In this document: positions 1 through 6,906 of the stretch, piece by piece
Position numbering within the stretch: the stretch's first letter is position 1
How the letters are laid out: each line of letters begins with the position of its first letter
DNA from: Kiritimatiellia bacterium
Lineage (GTDB): Bacteria; Verrucomicrobiota; Kiritimatiellia; JAAZAB01
DNA: 10,501 bases
Assembly (NCBI GenBank): GCA_018400335.1
Contig: JAGYMT010000033.1
Coordinates: forward strand, 1 to 10,501
Reading direction: 5' to 3'
Notes under the pieces: generated by a model
The model's database searches: none
What the model was told of the DNA's origin: nothing
Seen by the model: only the letters and a program-made list of their open reading frames with translations
Translations under genes and position numbers: made by a program

Positions 1-810
1 CACGAGGAAAGAGTCTTCAACGAAAGCAGCTATTCCTATGGCATCCGCAAGCACCTGCTCGAATCGACGGACGATTTTCCGGTGGTCGAGTTCCTCATGG
101 CGTGCCTGCAATGCACGCCGAAATGGGAGCGGTTCCATGCCTGGAAAGCGGCGCTGGGCGATTTGGCCTATCCCTACGCGCAACTGCCGTATTCCGGATC
201 CGGCTACCTGATCTCGCGCAATATGGGGGTCGAGAAGACTGTTTTCGCGGCGCTTGACGAGCCGGAAAAAGTCCTGAGCCTGGTCGCTGCGGTCAATGCC
301 TGCAATTTGCGCGTCCTGGACGCCATTCTCGACGGCCCGTTCGAGACCCTGATCATCAGCGACAACTACGACAGCAACGTCCAGACGAAGGACTTTTTCG
401 ACCGCTACGTCCGCGAGTACTACACGGAGGTCGCCCGGCGGCTGCACGCCCGCGGCAAGTACCTGGCGGTGCATGTGGACGGCGAAAGCCGCGGCGTCCT
501 CGGCTGGCTGGCCGAATGCGGCGTGGATTGCGCCGACGCCCTGACCCCCGCGCCGATGTTCTCCCCGACCCCGGCGCAAATGCGCGACCAGGCCGGCCCG
601 GACCTGATTCTTTCCGGCGGCGTCCCGCCCACGATTTTCGGTCCCGGCGCGTCGGACCGGGAGTTCGACGATTGCGTCAAGCGCTGGCTCGACACCCGAC
701 TGACCTCGCCGCGGCTGATCATGGCCGCAGGCGACCAGGTGCCGATCGAAGCGCCCTTCGAACGGATCGCCCGGCTGCCGGAGCTGGTCGAGCGGTATGG
801 GAGGTATTGA
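1..810 (+). CDS. Uroporphyrinogen decarboxylase-family (UROD/MtaA-like) protein, 5' end outside window
   Basis: The frame is open from base 1 and ends at the TGA at 808-810, giving the last 269 residues of a protein whose start lies upstream. The layout fits the UROD fold family, which includes haem-pathway decarboxylases and the methyltransferases MtaA, MtbA and CmuA. A segment reading LAVHVDGES followed by LAECGVDCADAL sits where methyltransferase members carry their HxC zinc motif, and LILSGGVPP plus LIMAAGDQVP match the C-terminal strands of the barrel. Both positions where methyltransferase members have zinc-binding Cys appear to be Asp here (codons at 478-480 and 733-735). There is no haem-synthesis context; its neighbours are carbohydrate and amide enzymes, so a methyl-transfer or other sugar-linked role is more likely than porphyrin decarboxylation, but this is inference. 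The stop is 3 bases before the next start, which implies co-translation. Fold assignment is fairly secure; the reaction is not. Confidence 0.8.
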   Translation, partial: HEERVFNESSYSYGIRKHLLESTDDFPVVEFLMACLQCTPKWERFHAWKAALGDLAYPYAQLPYSGSGYLISRNMGVEKTVFAALDEPEKVLSLVAAVNACNLRVLDAILDGPFETLIISDNYDSNVQTKDFFDRYVREYYTEVARRLHARGKYLAVHVDGESRGVLGWLAECGVDCADALTPAPMFSPTPAQMRDQAGPDLILSGGVPPTIFGPGASDREFDDCVKRWLDTRLTSPRLIMAAGDQVPIEAPFERIARLPELVERYGRY

Positions 811-813
811 GGT

Positions 814-1950
814 ATGAAGATCATGAATCAAGGAACCGTGTTTTCAAGTGCGCCCGGAACCGACCGCCAGAGCTGCGCGTTTCCGCAGGTGGCGGTGCTG
901 CCGGGCGGGCGCTGGCTGGCCGCCTGCCGGGCCGCCTGCAGTAAGGGCGGCAAGGATGGTCAGCATGTGATGCTGGCCATATCGAACGACGAGGGCCGGA
1001 ACTGGCGGATCGACAAGGCGCCTTTCGACGCGCCCGTTCTCGACGGCAAGCCCGGCCAGTTCCGGGCGCTGGGGCTGACCGCGCTCGGCGACCGCCGTGT
1101 GCTGGCCACGTTGTACTGGGTGGATAATTCCGATCCGTCGCTGCCCTTCTTCAATGAGCAGACCGAGGGGCTGCTCGACTCGCGGATCCTGTTCGCCGAG
1201 TCGGAGGACGGCGGGGACTCCTGGACAGCGCCGACACTGATGGACACCACGCCCTTCAACGTGCCCACGCCGATCACCGGGCCGCTATTGTTGCTGCCCG
1301 ACGGCGAACGGGTCTGCCAGTTCGAGACCAACAAACCCTATTACGACACCACGAAATGGGTACATCGCTCGGTGCTGATGTTTTCGCGTGACGGCGGACG
1401 CACTTGGCCGCACCATGCGGTCGTTACCGAGGATCCGCGCGTTTTCTATTGGGACCAACGCCCACAAGTTTTGCCGGACGGACGGATTTTCGACTTGTTC
1501 TGGACCTACGACAACCAAGCCGGCGCCTACCTCAGCATCCACGCCCGCGAGTCGCGCGACGGCGGCCGGACCTGGTCGGCCCTGTGGGATACCGCCGTGC
1601 CCGGCCAACCGGCGCCCGTGGCGCCGCTCCCTGACGGGCGGCTGGTCATGGTCTATGTGGACCGCAGCGGCGCGCCGGCAATTCGTTTACGGACCAGCGC
1701 GGATGACGGGCGCACTTGGCCCGCCGATACGACGTTGACGCTTTACGAAAGCGTGTTGCCCAGCCAAACGACGCGCAAGGACGGGATGGCGGACGCCTGG
1801 TCGGAAATGGGCAAGTTCTCCGTTGGGCTGCCGACCACCGCGGCGTTGCCGAATGGCGATGTCCTGGTGGTCTATTACGCCGGCCCGGCGACCGATAGCA
1901 CGAGTATAGAGTGGGTGCGGGTGAAGTCCCGCCTTCGACAATCATCATAG
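814..1950 (+). CDS. Sialidase-fold (BNR/Asp-box) protein, probably cytoplasmic, catalytic activity doubtful
   Basis: The protein has 378 residues and five Asp-box repeats of the S-x-D-x-G-x-x-W type at residues 57-64, 130-137, 191-198, 247-254 and 295-302. This spacing is typical of a six-bladed sialidase beta-propeller. The start at 814 is preceded by GGGAGG at 799-804; an in-frame ATG at 823 is the alternative. No signal peptide or membrane segment is visible, so it should act in the cytoplasm. The region near residue 28 that should hold the (F/Y)RIP motif with the first catalytic arginine reads CAFPQVAVLPGG, so that Arg seems absent. Cleavage of sialic acid is therefore uncertain; it may be a hydrolase for another sugar or a binding protein. 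It overlaps nothing, but its stop codon forms part of the next gene's Shine-Dalgarno region, which indicates tight translational coupling. Confidence 0.82.
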   Translation: MKIMNQGTVFSSAPGTDRQSCAFPQVAVLPGGRWLAACRAACSKGGKDGQHVMLAISNDEGRNWRIDKAPFDAPVLDGKPGQFRALGLTALGDRRVLATLYWVDNSDPSLPFFNEQTEGLLDSRILFAESEDGGDSWTAPTLMDTTPFNVPTPITGPLLLLPDGERVCQFETNKPYYDTTKWVHRSVLMFSRDGGRTWPHHAVVTEDPRVFYWDQRPQVLPDGRIFDLFWTYDNQAGAYLSIHARESRDGGRTWSALWDTAVPGQPAPVAPLPDGRLVMVYVDRSGAPAIRLRTSADDGRTWPADTTLTLYESVLPSQTTRKDGMADAWSEMGKFSVGLPTTAALPNGDVLVVYYAGPATDSTSIEWVRVKSRLRQSS

Positions 1951-1959
1951 GAGATTCTG

Positions 1960-4275
1960 ATGCAGAACTGGACCTTTACGGAGTTAGACGCGCGCCTGGC
2001 CGCGGAACTGCGGGACCAACTGCCGCCGGTTGTGTTCGACGCCCACGCGCATGCGTGGCGGACGGCTGATTTGGCGGATTCTTCTTCGGGACTCTGGGCG
2101 GAGGGCCCCGCGAAGGCCGGCGTGGACGCCTGGCGGCAGCATGTCGGGCGCCAGGTCGGCAACGAGCGCTTGGCTGGCGGCTTGCTGATTCCCAATCCCT
2201 TGGTCGGCGATGCCGTCGCCCGGGCCAACGCATTCGTCTTCGAACAGATCGCCGGTGACGCCGCCATGAGGGGACTGGCGCTGGTCACGCCGCACAGTGT
2301 GCCGGGCGCATACGACTCACTTTTCGAGAATCCACAGTTCGCCGGATTCAAGCCGTACCACGTCTTCAGCGAGCACCGACCTACTTTCCAGGCGCCGTTG
2401 TCCACGTTCCTGCCCGAATGGGCCTGGGAAATGGCGCACGCCCGGGGCTTGGCGATCACCCTGCACATGGTTCGCGACAGGGCGCTGGCGGACCCGGAGA
2501 ACCGGCGCGAGATCGCCGACCATTGCCGCCAATATCCCAATGCCCGCCTGATTCTGGCACACGCGGCGCGCGGCTTTCATGCGCCGAATACCGTCAACGG
2601 CATTGCCGGTCTGCGCGGGCTGGAGAATGTCTGGTTCGACACCTCGGGCATCTGCGAATCCGAAGCGCTCGCAGCCATTCTGCGCGAATTCGGTCCGCGA
2701 CGCCTGATGTGGGGCACCGATTTCCCGGTCAGCGAAATCCGCGGCCGCTGCGTCACCGTCGGCGACGGGTTTGCCTGGCTGGAGCCAGGCTCGGTGGCGT
2801 GGGACAAGACCGGGCCGCAGGGCTGTCCGACGCTGGTCGGCCTGGAAGCGCTACGTGCGCTGTTGTCCGCCTGCGACATGCTTGGGCTGAACGCCGCCGA
2901 CCGGCAGGATATTTTCGCCGACAACGCCCGCCGGCTGTTCGGGCTGCTGTCCGAATCGGGCACATTGACCCAGGATCTCTACCGGCATGCCAAGGACCGT
3001 ATTCCCGGCGGCACGCAACTGCTGAGCAAGCGCCCGGAAATGATGGCGCCCGGGCAATGGCCTGCGTACTTTCGCGAAGCCCGCGGCTGCGAGGTCTGGG
3101 ATCTTGACGGCAGGCACTACTATGATTTCTCGACCAACGGTATCGGATCCTGTCTGCTCGGATTCCGCGATCCCGACGTGACGCGCGCCGTGCGCCGTCG
3201 GATCGAGCTGGGAAGCATGTGCACTCTGAATCCCCCGGAGGAGGTCGAGCTGGCGGACTGGCTGTGCGCGCTGCACCCCTGGGCGGAACAGGTGCGCTTT
3301 GCGCGCTGCGGTGGCGAAGCCTGCGCCATGGCCGTCCGCATCGCCCGCGCCACTACGGACCGGTCGGTGGTGGCGCTCTGCGGATATCACGGCTGGCAGG
3401 ACTGGTATCTGGCGGCGAATCTCGGCGAAAGCGACGCCTTGCGCGGCCACCTGCTTCCCGGCCTCAACCCGCTCGGCGTGCCGCGGGAGCTGCGCGGCAC
3501 CACCGATACGTTCGCCTTCAATGACCGCGCCGCATTCCAGGCGCTGCTCGACCGTCACGGCGACAGGCTGGCCGCCGTGATCATGGAGCCTTGCCGCTCC
3601 CAGGATCCGAATCCGGGGTTCCTCGAATTCGTCCGCGATGGCGCCCATCGCGCCGGGGCTTTGCTTATTTTCGATGAGATCACCATCGGTTTCCGGCTGC
3701 ACCGTGGCGGCGCGCACTTGAAATTCGGCGTCAGCCCGGACATCGCTGTCTTCGGCAAGGCGCTGGGCAACGGGCACCCGATGACGGCAGTGATCGGCAG
3801 CAGCGCGGCCATGGCCGGCGCGCACGGTTCGTTTATCAGCAGCACCTACTGGACCGAAAGCGTCGGTCCCGTGGCGGCGTTGGCGACATTGCGCAAAATG
3901 GCGGAGGTGTATTTGCCGGATCATCTTGCCCGCGTGGGATCGCGGATTCAAAGGTGCTGGGAAGAGAAAGGACGGCAGCACGGTCTGCCGGTGCATGCCG
4001 GCGGCTATCCCTGCCTGGCGCACTTCCGGTTCGACCACGAGCAAGCGGGCATTCTGCGAACGCTATACACCCAGCAGATGCTTGCCCGCGGATTTCTGGC
4101 CGGCACTGGACTCTATCCGACGCTGGCCCATACCCCGACTATCACGGAACGGTACGAGGAAGCCATTGACGGCGTCTTCAGTGAAATCGCCGGAGTGTTG
4201 GCGGACGGAGGCGATTTGACCCGACACCTTCGCGGCCCCGTCGCCCATGACGGGTTTCGACGGCTGGCGCGATAA
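1960..4275 (+). CDS. Bifunctional fusion: amidohydrolase (Amidohydro_2-like) + class III PLP aminotransferase (GSAM-like)
   Basis: One uninterrupted 771-residue frame encodes two enzymes. Residues about 20-328 form a metal-dependent amidohydrolase TIM barrel: HAH (H29, H31), K131 in GFKPYH, H169 in TLHM, H201 in LAHAARGF and D254 in WGTDFP, which is the ligand order expected for that superfamily. Residues about 335-771 are a fold-type I class III aminotransferase close to glutamate-1-semialdehyde aminomutase: RIPGGTQLLSKRP at the entry, D572 in IFDEITIGFR for the PLP ring nitrogen, and K600 in FGKALGNG as the Schiff-base lysine. The linker of about ten residues contains no stop or start that would separate the two. 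The start is set by AGGAG at 1949-1953. No export signal is present. A plausible role is hydrolysis of a lactone or amide followed by transamination, or amino shift, of the product, with direct transfer between domains; the substrate is unknown. Both active sites look intact, so this appears to be a working gene. Confidence 0.9.
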   Translation: MQNWTFTELDARLAAELRDQLPPVVFDAHAHAWRTADLADSSSGLWAEGPAKAGVDAWRQHVGRQVGNERLAGGLLIPNPLVGDAVARANAFVFEQIAGDAAMRGLALVTPHSVPGAYDSLFENPQFAGFKPYHVFSEHRPTFQAPLSTFLPEWAWEMAHARGLAITLHMVRDRALADPENRREIADHCRQYPNARLILAHAARGFHAPNTVNGIAGLRGLENVWFDTSGICESEALAAILREFGPRRLMWGTDFPVSEIRGRCVTVGDGFAWLEPGSVAWDKTGPQGCPTLVGLEALRALLSACDMLGLNAADRQDIFADNARRLFGLLSESGTLTQDLYRHAKDRIPGGTQLLSKRPEMMAPGQWPAYFREARGCEVWDLDGRHYYDFSTNGIGSCLLGFRDPDVTRAVRRRIELGSMCTLNPPEEVELADWLCALHPWAEQVRFARCGGEACAMAVRIARATTDRSVVALCGYHGWQDWYLAANLGESDALRGHLLPGLNPLGVPRELRGTTDTFAFNDRAAFQALLDRHGDRLAAVIMEPCRSQDPNPGFLEFVRDGAHRAGALLIFDEITIGFRLHRGGAHLKFGVSPDIAVFGKALGNGHPMTAVIGSSAAMAGAHGSFISSTYWTESVGPVAALATLRKMAEVYLPDHLARVGSRIQRCWEEKGRQHGLPVHAGGYPCLAHFRFDHEQAGILRTLYTQQMLARGFLAGTGLYPTLAHTPTITERYEEAIDGVFSEIAGVLADGGDLTRHLRGPVAHDGFRRLAR

Positions 4276-4279
4276 CCCA

Positions 4280-4381
4280 TGGTAAAAGGAGGAAGATGAC
4301 ATGATTTTTGATCAACTTGAGAATGCAGCGTTGTATGGCGGGCTCGGCGAGCGGTTCCGGATGGCCTTGTCGTGGTAAAAG
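4280..4381 (+). repeat. 9-bp direct repeat bracketing the YhcH stub
   Basis: TGGTAAAAG occurs at 4280-4288 and again at 4373-4381, 93 bases apart. The first copy runs into the stub's Shine-Dalgarno sequence and the second supplies its stop codon (TGG TAA). The repeat may mark the endpoint of a slippage or deletion event that removed the rest of the gene, or may be coincidence. Confidence 0.5.
4301..4378 (+). pseudogene. YhcH/YjgK/YiaL (DUF386) family N-terminal stub, 25 codons
   Basis: A strong Shine-Dalgarno sequence (AAAAGGAGGAA, 4284-4294) leads to ATG at 4301 and a 25-residue peptide that begins MIFDQLENAALYGGLG and ends RFRMALSW. This matches the characteristic start of the YhcH/YjgK/YiaL cupin family (about 150 residues; some members, such as NanQ, are sialic-acid anomerases). 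The frame then hits TAA, and none of the three forward frames before the next gene at 4427 continues the family with its conserved metal-binding His and Glu residues. The gene is therefore cut to about one sixth. The perfect translation signal suggests that the loss is recent or that the stub serves as a spacer or leader between its neighbours. Identification rests on a short match, so it is tentative; a genuine unrelated small peptide is the alternative. Confidence 0.6.
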
Positions 4382-4426
4382 TGGCGGACGGGTGAACAGC
4401 GACAACCTTACAGAAGGATATATCCG

Positions 4427-4753
4427 ATGAGTATACAGAACATGCGCCAGAGCAGGGTGCTCCATAAACTGCGCAATGGCGAGGTGGCGAGCTGCTTCAA
4501 GCTCAACCTGGCCGATGCGCGGGCCGCCGAGCTGGCCGCCATGGCCGGCTTCGACTGCCTGTGGCTCGATCTGGAGCACGTTCCCAACGATCTGGCGGCG
4601 ATCGAAAAAGGAATCTGGGCGGCCAAAAGCCAGAATCGAGATGTCCTGGTCCGGGTGCCCCGCGGCAGCTATAGCGACACTATCCGGCCACTCGAGATGG
4701 ATGCCGCCGGCGTCATGGTGCCGCATGTCATGAGCCTGGCCGATGCCCTGTAA
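4427..4753 (+). pseudogene. HpcH/HpaI-type aldolase, C-terminally truncated (108 codons of about 255)
   Basis: The frame starts at an ATG preceded by AGAAGGA at 4412-4418 and ends at TAA 4751-4753. It matches the first half of the HpcH/HpaI aldolase family, which cleaves or forms 2-keto-3-deoxy acids with a divalent metal: VLHKLRNGEVASCFKLNLADAR, then WLDLEHVPND with the probable catalytic H51, then VLVRVPRGSYSD with the probable substrate Arg R76, then the GVMVPHV strand. It stops at MSLADAL, before the part that holds the metal-ligand Glu and Asp (H45, R70, E149 and D175 in HpaI). No frame downstream continues the fold, because the nitrilase gene follows within 20 bases. It cannot be an active aldolase on its own. 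It is most likely a deletion remnant; a sequence-assembly error that dropped the second half is possible. Confidence 0.8.
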
Positions 4754-4762
4754 CAACCATGA

Positions 4763-4770
4763 AGGGAGAA
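4763..4770 (+). promoter_or_regulatory. Ribosome binding site that sets a GTG start for the amidase gene
   Basis: AAGGGAGA at 4763-4770 lies 3 to 5 bases ahead of an in-frame GTG at 4774. The upstream ATG at 4759 overlaps this site and has no Shine-Dalgarno sequence of its own, and neither have the downstream ATGs at 4807 and 4810. Confidence 0.6.
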
Positions 4771-4773
4771 CGA

Positions 4774-5637
4774 GTGATTAACGCACGCAATACCACGGAT
4801 AGCACAATGATGACATCCTTGCATGTCGCCTCCGCCCAGATCAGCTCCGAGGCGGGCTCGCCGAAAACGCTGCCCCGGATGGACGCGCTCGCGCAGGCTG
4901 CGGCCTGCATCGGCGCGGAGATCATCCTTTTCTCGGAGGTGGCCGTCCACGGGTACGACTACGACATGACGCCGGAATCGGTGCGGGCCGTGGCGGAGCC
5001 GGTGGACGGACCTGTCGCGCGGGAGCTTCTCGCCATCGCTGCCCGGCGCCGGATCGTTGTTCTCGCCGGCATGTTCGAGCGGGATAATGACGCGGTGTAC
5101 AACAGCCACCTGATCGCCGAGCCGTCTGGTCGGCTACGCGTGCAGCGCAAGCACAACCTGACCGAAGGCGAGCGGCGCGCCCGGCTTACCCCGGGACCGC
5201 GAACATTGGAGGTCTTCTCCATCAACGGGATTCGCTGTGCGGTGCTGATCTGCGCCGACAGCGGGCTTGACGGGATGCCCGCGGAGTGCCGTCGGCTCGG
5301 AGTGCGGGTGCGTTTCTTGCCCACAGGCGGCGGCGGCAAGCTGGACGAGATGCTGTGTCAGCGCGACCTGGCGACACCGGAAGGTCGCGGGAAATACGAA
5401 CAGAACCGTCCGCGCGTCTTCCTGCCGGATGCCTTTGACCCGAAGTTTGCCGAGTGGGGCAGCGCGCTGGTCACGGCCAACGCGCTTGGCCCTGCAGGCG
5501 CCGCCACTTGCCATCAGGGGCACTGCGTTATTGTGGACAACATGGGCGTGCTGCGCGCCCAGGCCGTGGGCACAATCGTGCGGGAGCACATGCACGAGCA
5601 GTTGATCAACGCCGTGCTGCATTTTCCAGGCGCATAG
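4774..5637 (+). CDS. Carbon-nitrogen hydrolase (nitrilase superfamily amidase)
   Basis: With the GTG start at 4774 the protein has 287 residues, normal for this family, which hydrolyses amides, carbamoyl groups or nitriles by a Glu-Lys-Cys triad. The three elements are visible in the right order: E55 in IILFSEVAVHG, K126 in VQRKHNLTEGER and C160 in CAVLICADSG (add 5 if the ATG at 4759 is used). The segment HNSHLI-like YNSHLIAEPSGRL and the late block GHCVIVDNMGVL fit the alpha-beta-beta-alpha sandwich. No signal peptide is present. It follows the aldolase stub by 20 bases and precedes the GH5 gene by 26, so it belongs to the same transcript. The substrate cannot be read from the sequence; an amide or carbamoyl group on a sugar-derived compound would fit the cluster. 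Family assignment is secure. Confidence 0.88.
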   Translation: MINARNTTDSTMMTSLHVASAQISSEAGSPKTLPRMDALAQAAACIGAEIILFSEVAVHGYDYDMTPESVRAVAEPVDGPVARELLAIAARRRIVVLAGMFERDNDAVYNSHLIAEPSGRLRVQRKHNLTEGERRARLTPGPRTLEVFSINGIRCAVLICADSGLDGMPAECRRLGVRVRFLPTGGGGKLDEMLCQRDLATPEGRGKYEQNRPRVFLPDAFDPKFAEWGSALVTANALGPAGAATCHQGHCVIVDNMGVLRAQAVGTIVREHMHEQLINAVLHFPGA

Positions 5638-5663
5638 CGCCGTCCGGAGGGGCGGAAAAAATC

Positions 5664-6797
5664 ATGAATGATAACGAAAGAATAGAGACGAGCGAGAGAA
5701 AACCGGCATTTCCGTTTCATCGGGGAAGCAACCTGGGAGGCTGGCTTTCGCAGGCAAATGTGCGCGACGAAACGCATCTGGCCGGCAAATACCGGCGCGA
5801 GCACATCGCCCGGCTGGCCGCCGCCGGTTTCGACCATCTGCGTTTGCCGGTGGACTACGAGCTGATCGAAGAGACGGAATCGCCGCACCGATTGCGCAAG
5901 CAAGGGATGCGCTGGGTGGAACAAGCCATAGACTGGACCTGGGCCGAAGGGCTGGGCGTGACGCTCGATTTGCACAAGTGCGCGGGCATGTCCTTTTTTA
6001 CCCCCGAGATCAACCGGCTCTGGGAAGATGCCGGGCTACAGCGCCGGTTCGCCGGCCTCTGGCGAAAGCTGGCCGGACATTTCGCCGGAGCGCCACACGA
6101 TCGCCTCGTATTCGAACTGCTCAACGAACCGACGTCCGCCGATAACGAGCGGTGGAATGACCTTGCGGCACGGGCGCTGGACGCCATCCGCGAGGTCGAT
6201 CCGCGGCGTTGGGTCGTGATCGGCTCGAATTCCTGGAACGTGCCGTCAACCTTCGCCGACCTGCGCGACTTCCGCGACCCGCGTGTGGCCTACGCCGTGC
6301 ACTGGTATGAACCGTTTATTTTTACGCATCAGAAGGCGACATGGTGTGAGTGGCTGAAACGACTCGACCTGGCCGTCGCCTATCCGAGCGTGATGCCCGA
6401 TCTGGCGCCAAGGCAGGCGGAACTTCGCGATCCGGCCTGGCGCGAGCAGATGATGCTTTTTTCGGAGCAAACCTTGAATTATGAACGCATGGAGCGTTGT
6501 TTTGCGCCCGTGGCGGCGTTCGCGGCGCGCACCGGAGCGCCGATCTACTGCACCGAGTTCGGTTGCTGGGATCCGGCTCCGCCGGAGTCGCAGCTCGGCT
6601 GGTTCCGCGACTCCCTCAAGCTTTTCGCCACCCATGGTGTGGCCTGGGCGCAATGGGAATACGGTTGTCTGTTCGAACGCGACGGCAGGGCAAAGCCGCC
6701 GCTGGCGGTGTTGTTCGCCGATGACAAGACATCTTTCCTTCCCGACAATCCCGGTTCCTTGTGTCGGGAAAGAGGAGCATCACGTCCGTTAACCTGA
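5664..6797 (+). CDS. Glycoside hydrolase family 5 (cellulase-like) enzyme, no signal peptide
   Basis: The 377-residue protein has the hallmarks of clan GH-A family 5: RGSNLGGWLS near the start, R60 in HLRLPVDYE, the acid/base E155 in FELLNEP, H213 and Y215 in AVHWYEP, the nucleophile E298 in IYCTEFG, and the late Trp in AWAQWEYGC. The frame stays open upstream to 5454 but that stretch overlaps the amidase gene; the ATG at 5664 is chosen because GGAGGGG (5646-5652) precedes it and family similarity begins about 20 residues later. GH5 enzymes hydrolyse beta-linked glucans, mannans and related glycans with retention of configuration. The absence of an export signal points to action on small oligosaccharides or glycosides in the cytoplasm. 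The short polar C-terminal tail after FLPDNPG has no recognisable domain. It is the last gene of the block; no clear terminator follows. Linkage specificity is not predictable here. Confidence 0.9.
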   Translation: MNDNERIETSERKPAFPFHRGSNLGGWLSQANVRDETHLAGKYRREHIARLAAAGFDHLRLPVDYELIEETESPHRLRKQGMRWVEQAIDWTWAEGLGVTLDLHKCAGMSFFTPEINRLWEDAGLQRRFAGLWRKLAGHFAGAPHDRLVFELLNEPTSADNERWNDLAARALDAIREVDPRRWVVIGSNSWNVPSTFADLRDFRDPRVAYAVHWYEPFIFTHQKATWCEWLKRLDLAVAYPSVMPDLAPRQAELRDPAWREQMMLFSEQTLNYERMERCFAPVAAFAARTGAPIYCTEFGCWDPAPPESQLGWFRDSLKLFATHGVAWAQWEYGCLFERDGRAKPPLAVLFADDKTSFLPDNPGSLCRERGASRPLT

Positions 6798-6855
6798 ATC
6801 CGGCAGTGGCATTCTTTCTGACAGGGATACATCCTCTCCTATTGCTCTTTCCAGG

Positions 6856-6881
6856 ATTATTCGCGAATCATTGCGAATAAT
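6856..6881. promoter_or_regulatory. Perfect 9-bp inverted repeat (operator or hairpin)
   Basis: ATTATTCGC (6856-6864) is the exact reverse complement of GCGAATAAT (6873-6881), with 8 bases between. A 10-bp palindrome ATTCGCGAAT (6859-6868) sits inside it, and GCGAAT is also repeated directly at 6863 and 6873, ten bases apart, about one helical turn. It lies 58 bases after the GH5 stop and 187 before the next start. No T-tract follows, so it is not a standard terminator; a transcription-factor site for the downstream gene is the more likely reading. Confidence 0.5.
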
Positions 6882-6906
6882 TGAGGTCGGATGTGGACGA
6901 ACTGCC

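Noticed and set aside
2851..4044. 397-codon open frame on the minus strand
   Set aside because: It is antisense to the aminotransferase half of the fusion gene, whose catalytic motifs are plainly in the + frame.
4379..4426. Possible continuation of the YhcH gene after the stop, as a frameshift
   Set aside because: A short GGRVNSDNL stretch in another frame vaguely recalls the family's G-D-N-L region, but only about 16 codons are available before the aldolase start, so a simple frameshift cannot restore the gene.
5454..5663. Upstream extension of the GH5 frame
   Set aside because: It overlaps the amidase gene in another frame, has low-complexity Arg/Gly/Ala composition, and the ATG at 5664 has a good ribosome binding site next to the GH5 similarity.
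6798..6900. Rho-independent terminator after the GH5 gene
   Set aside because: The only strong hairpin (6856-6881) is AT-rich and is not followed by a run of T.
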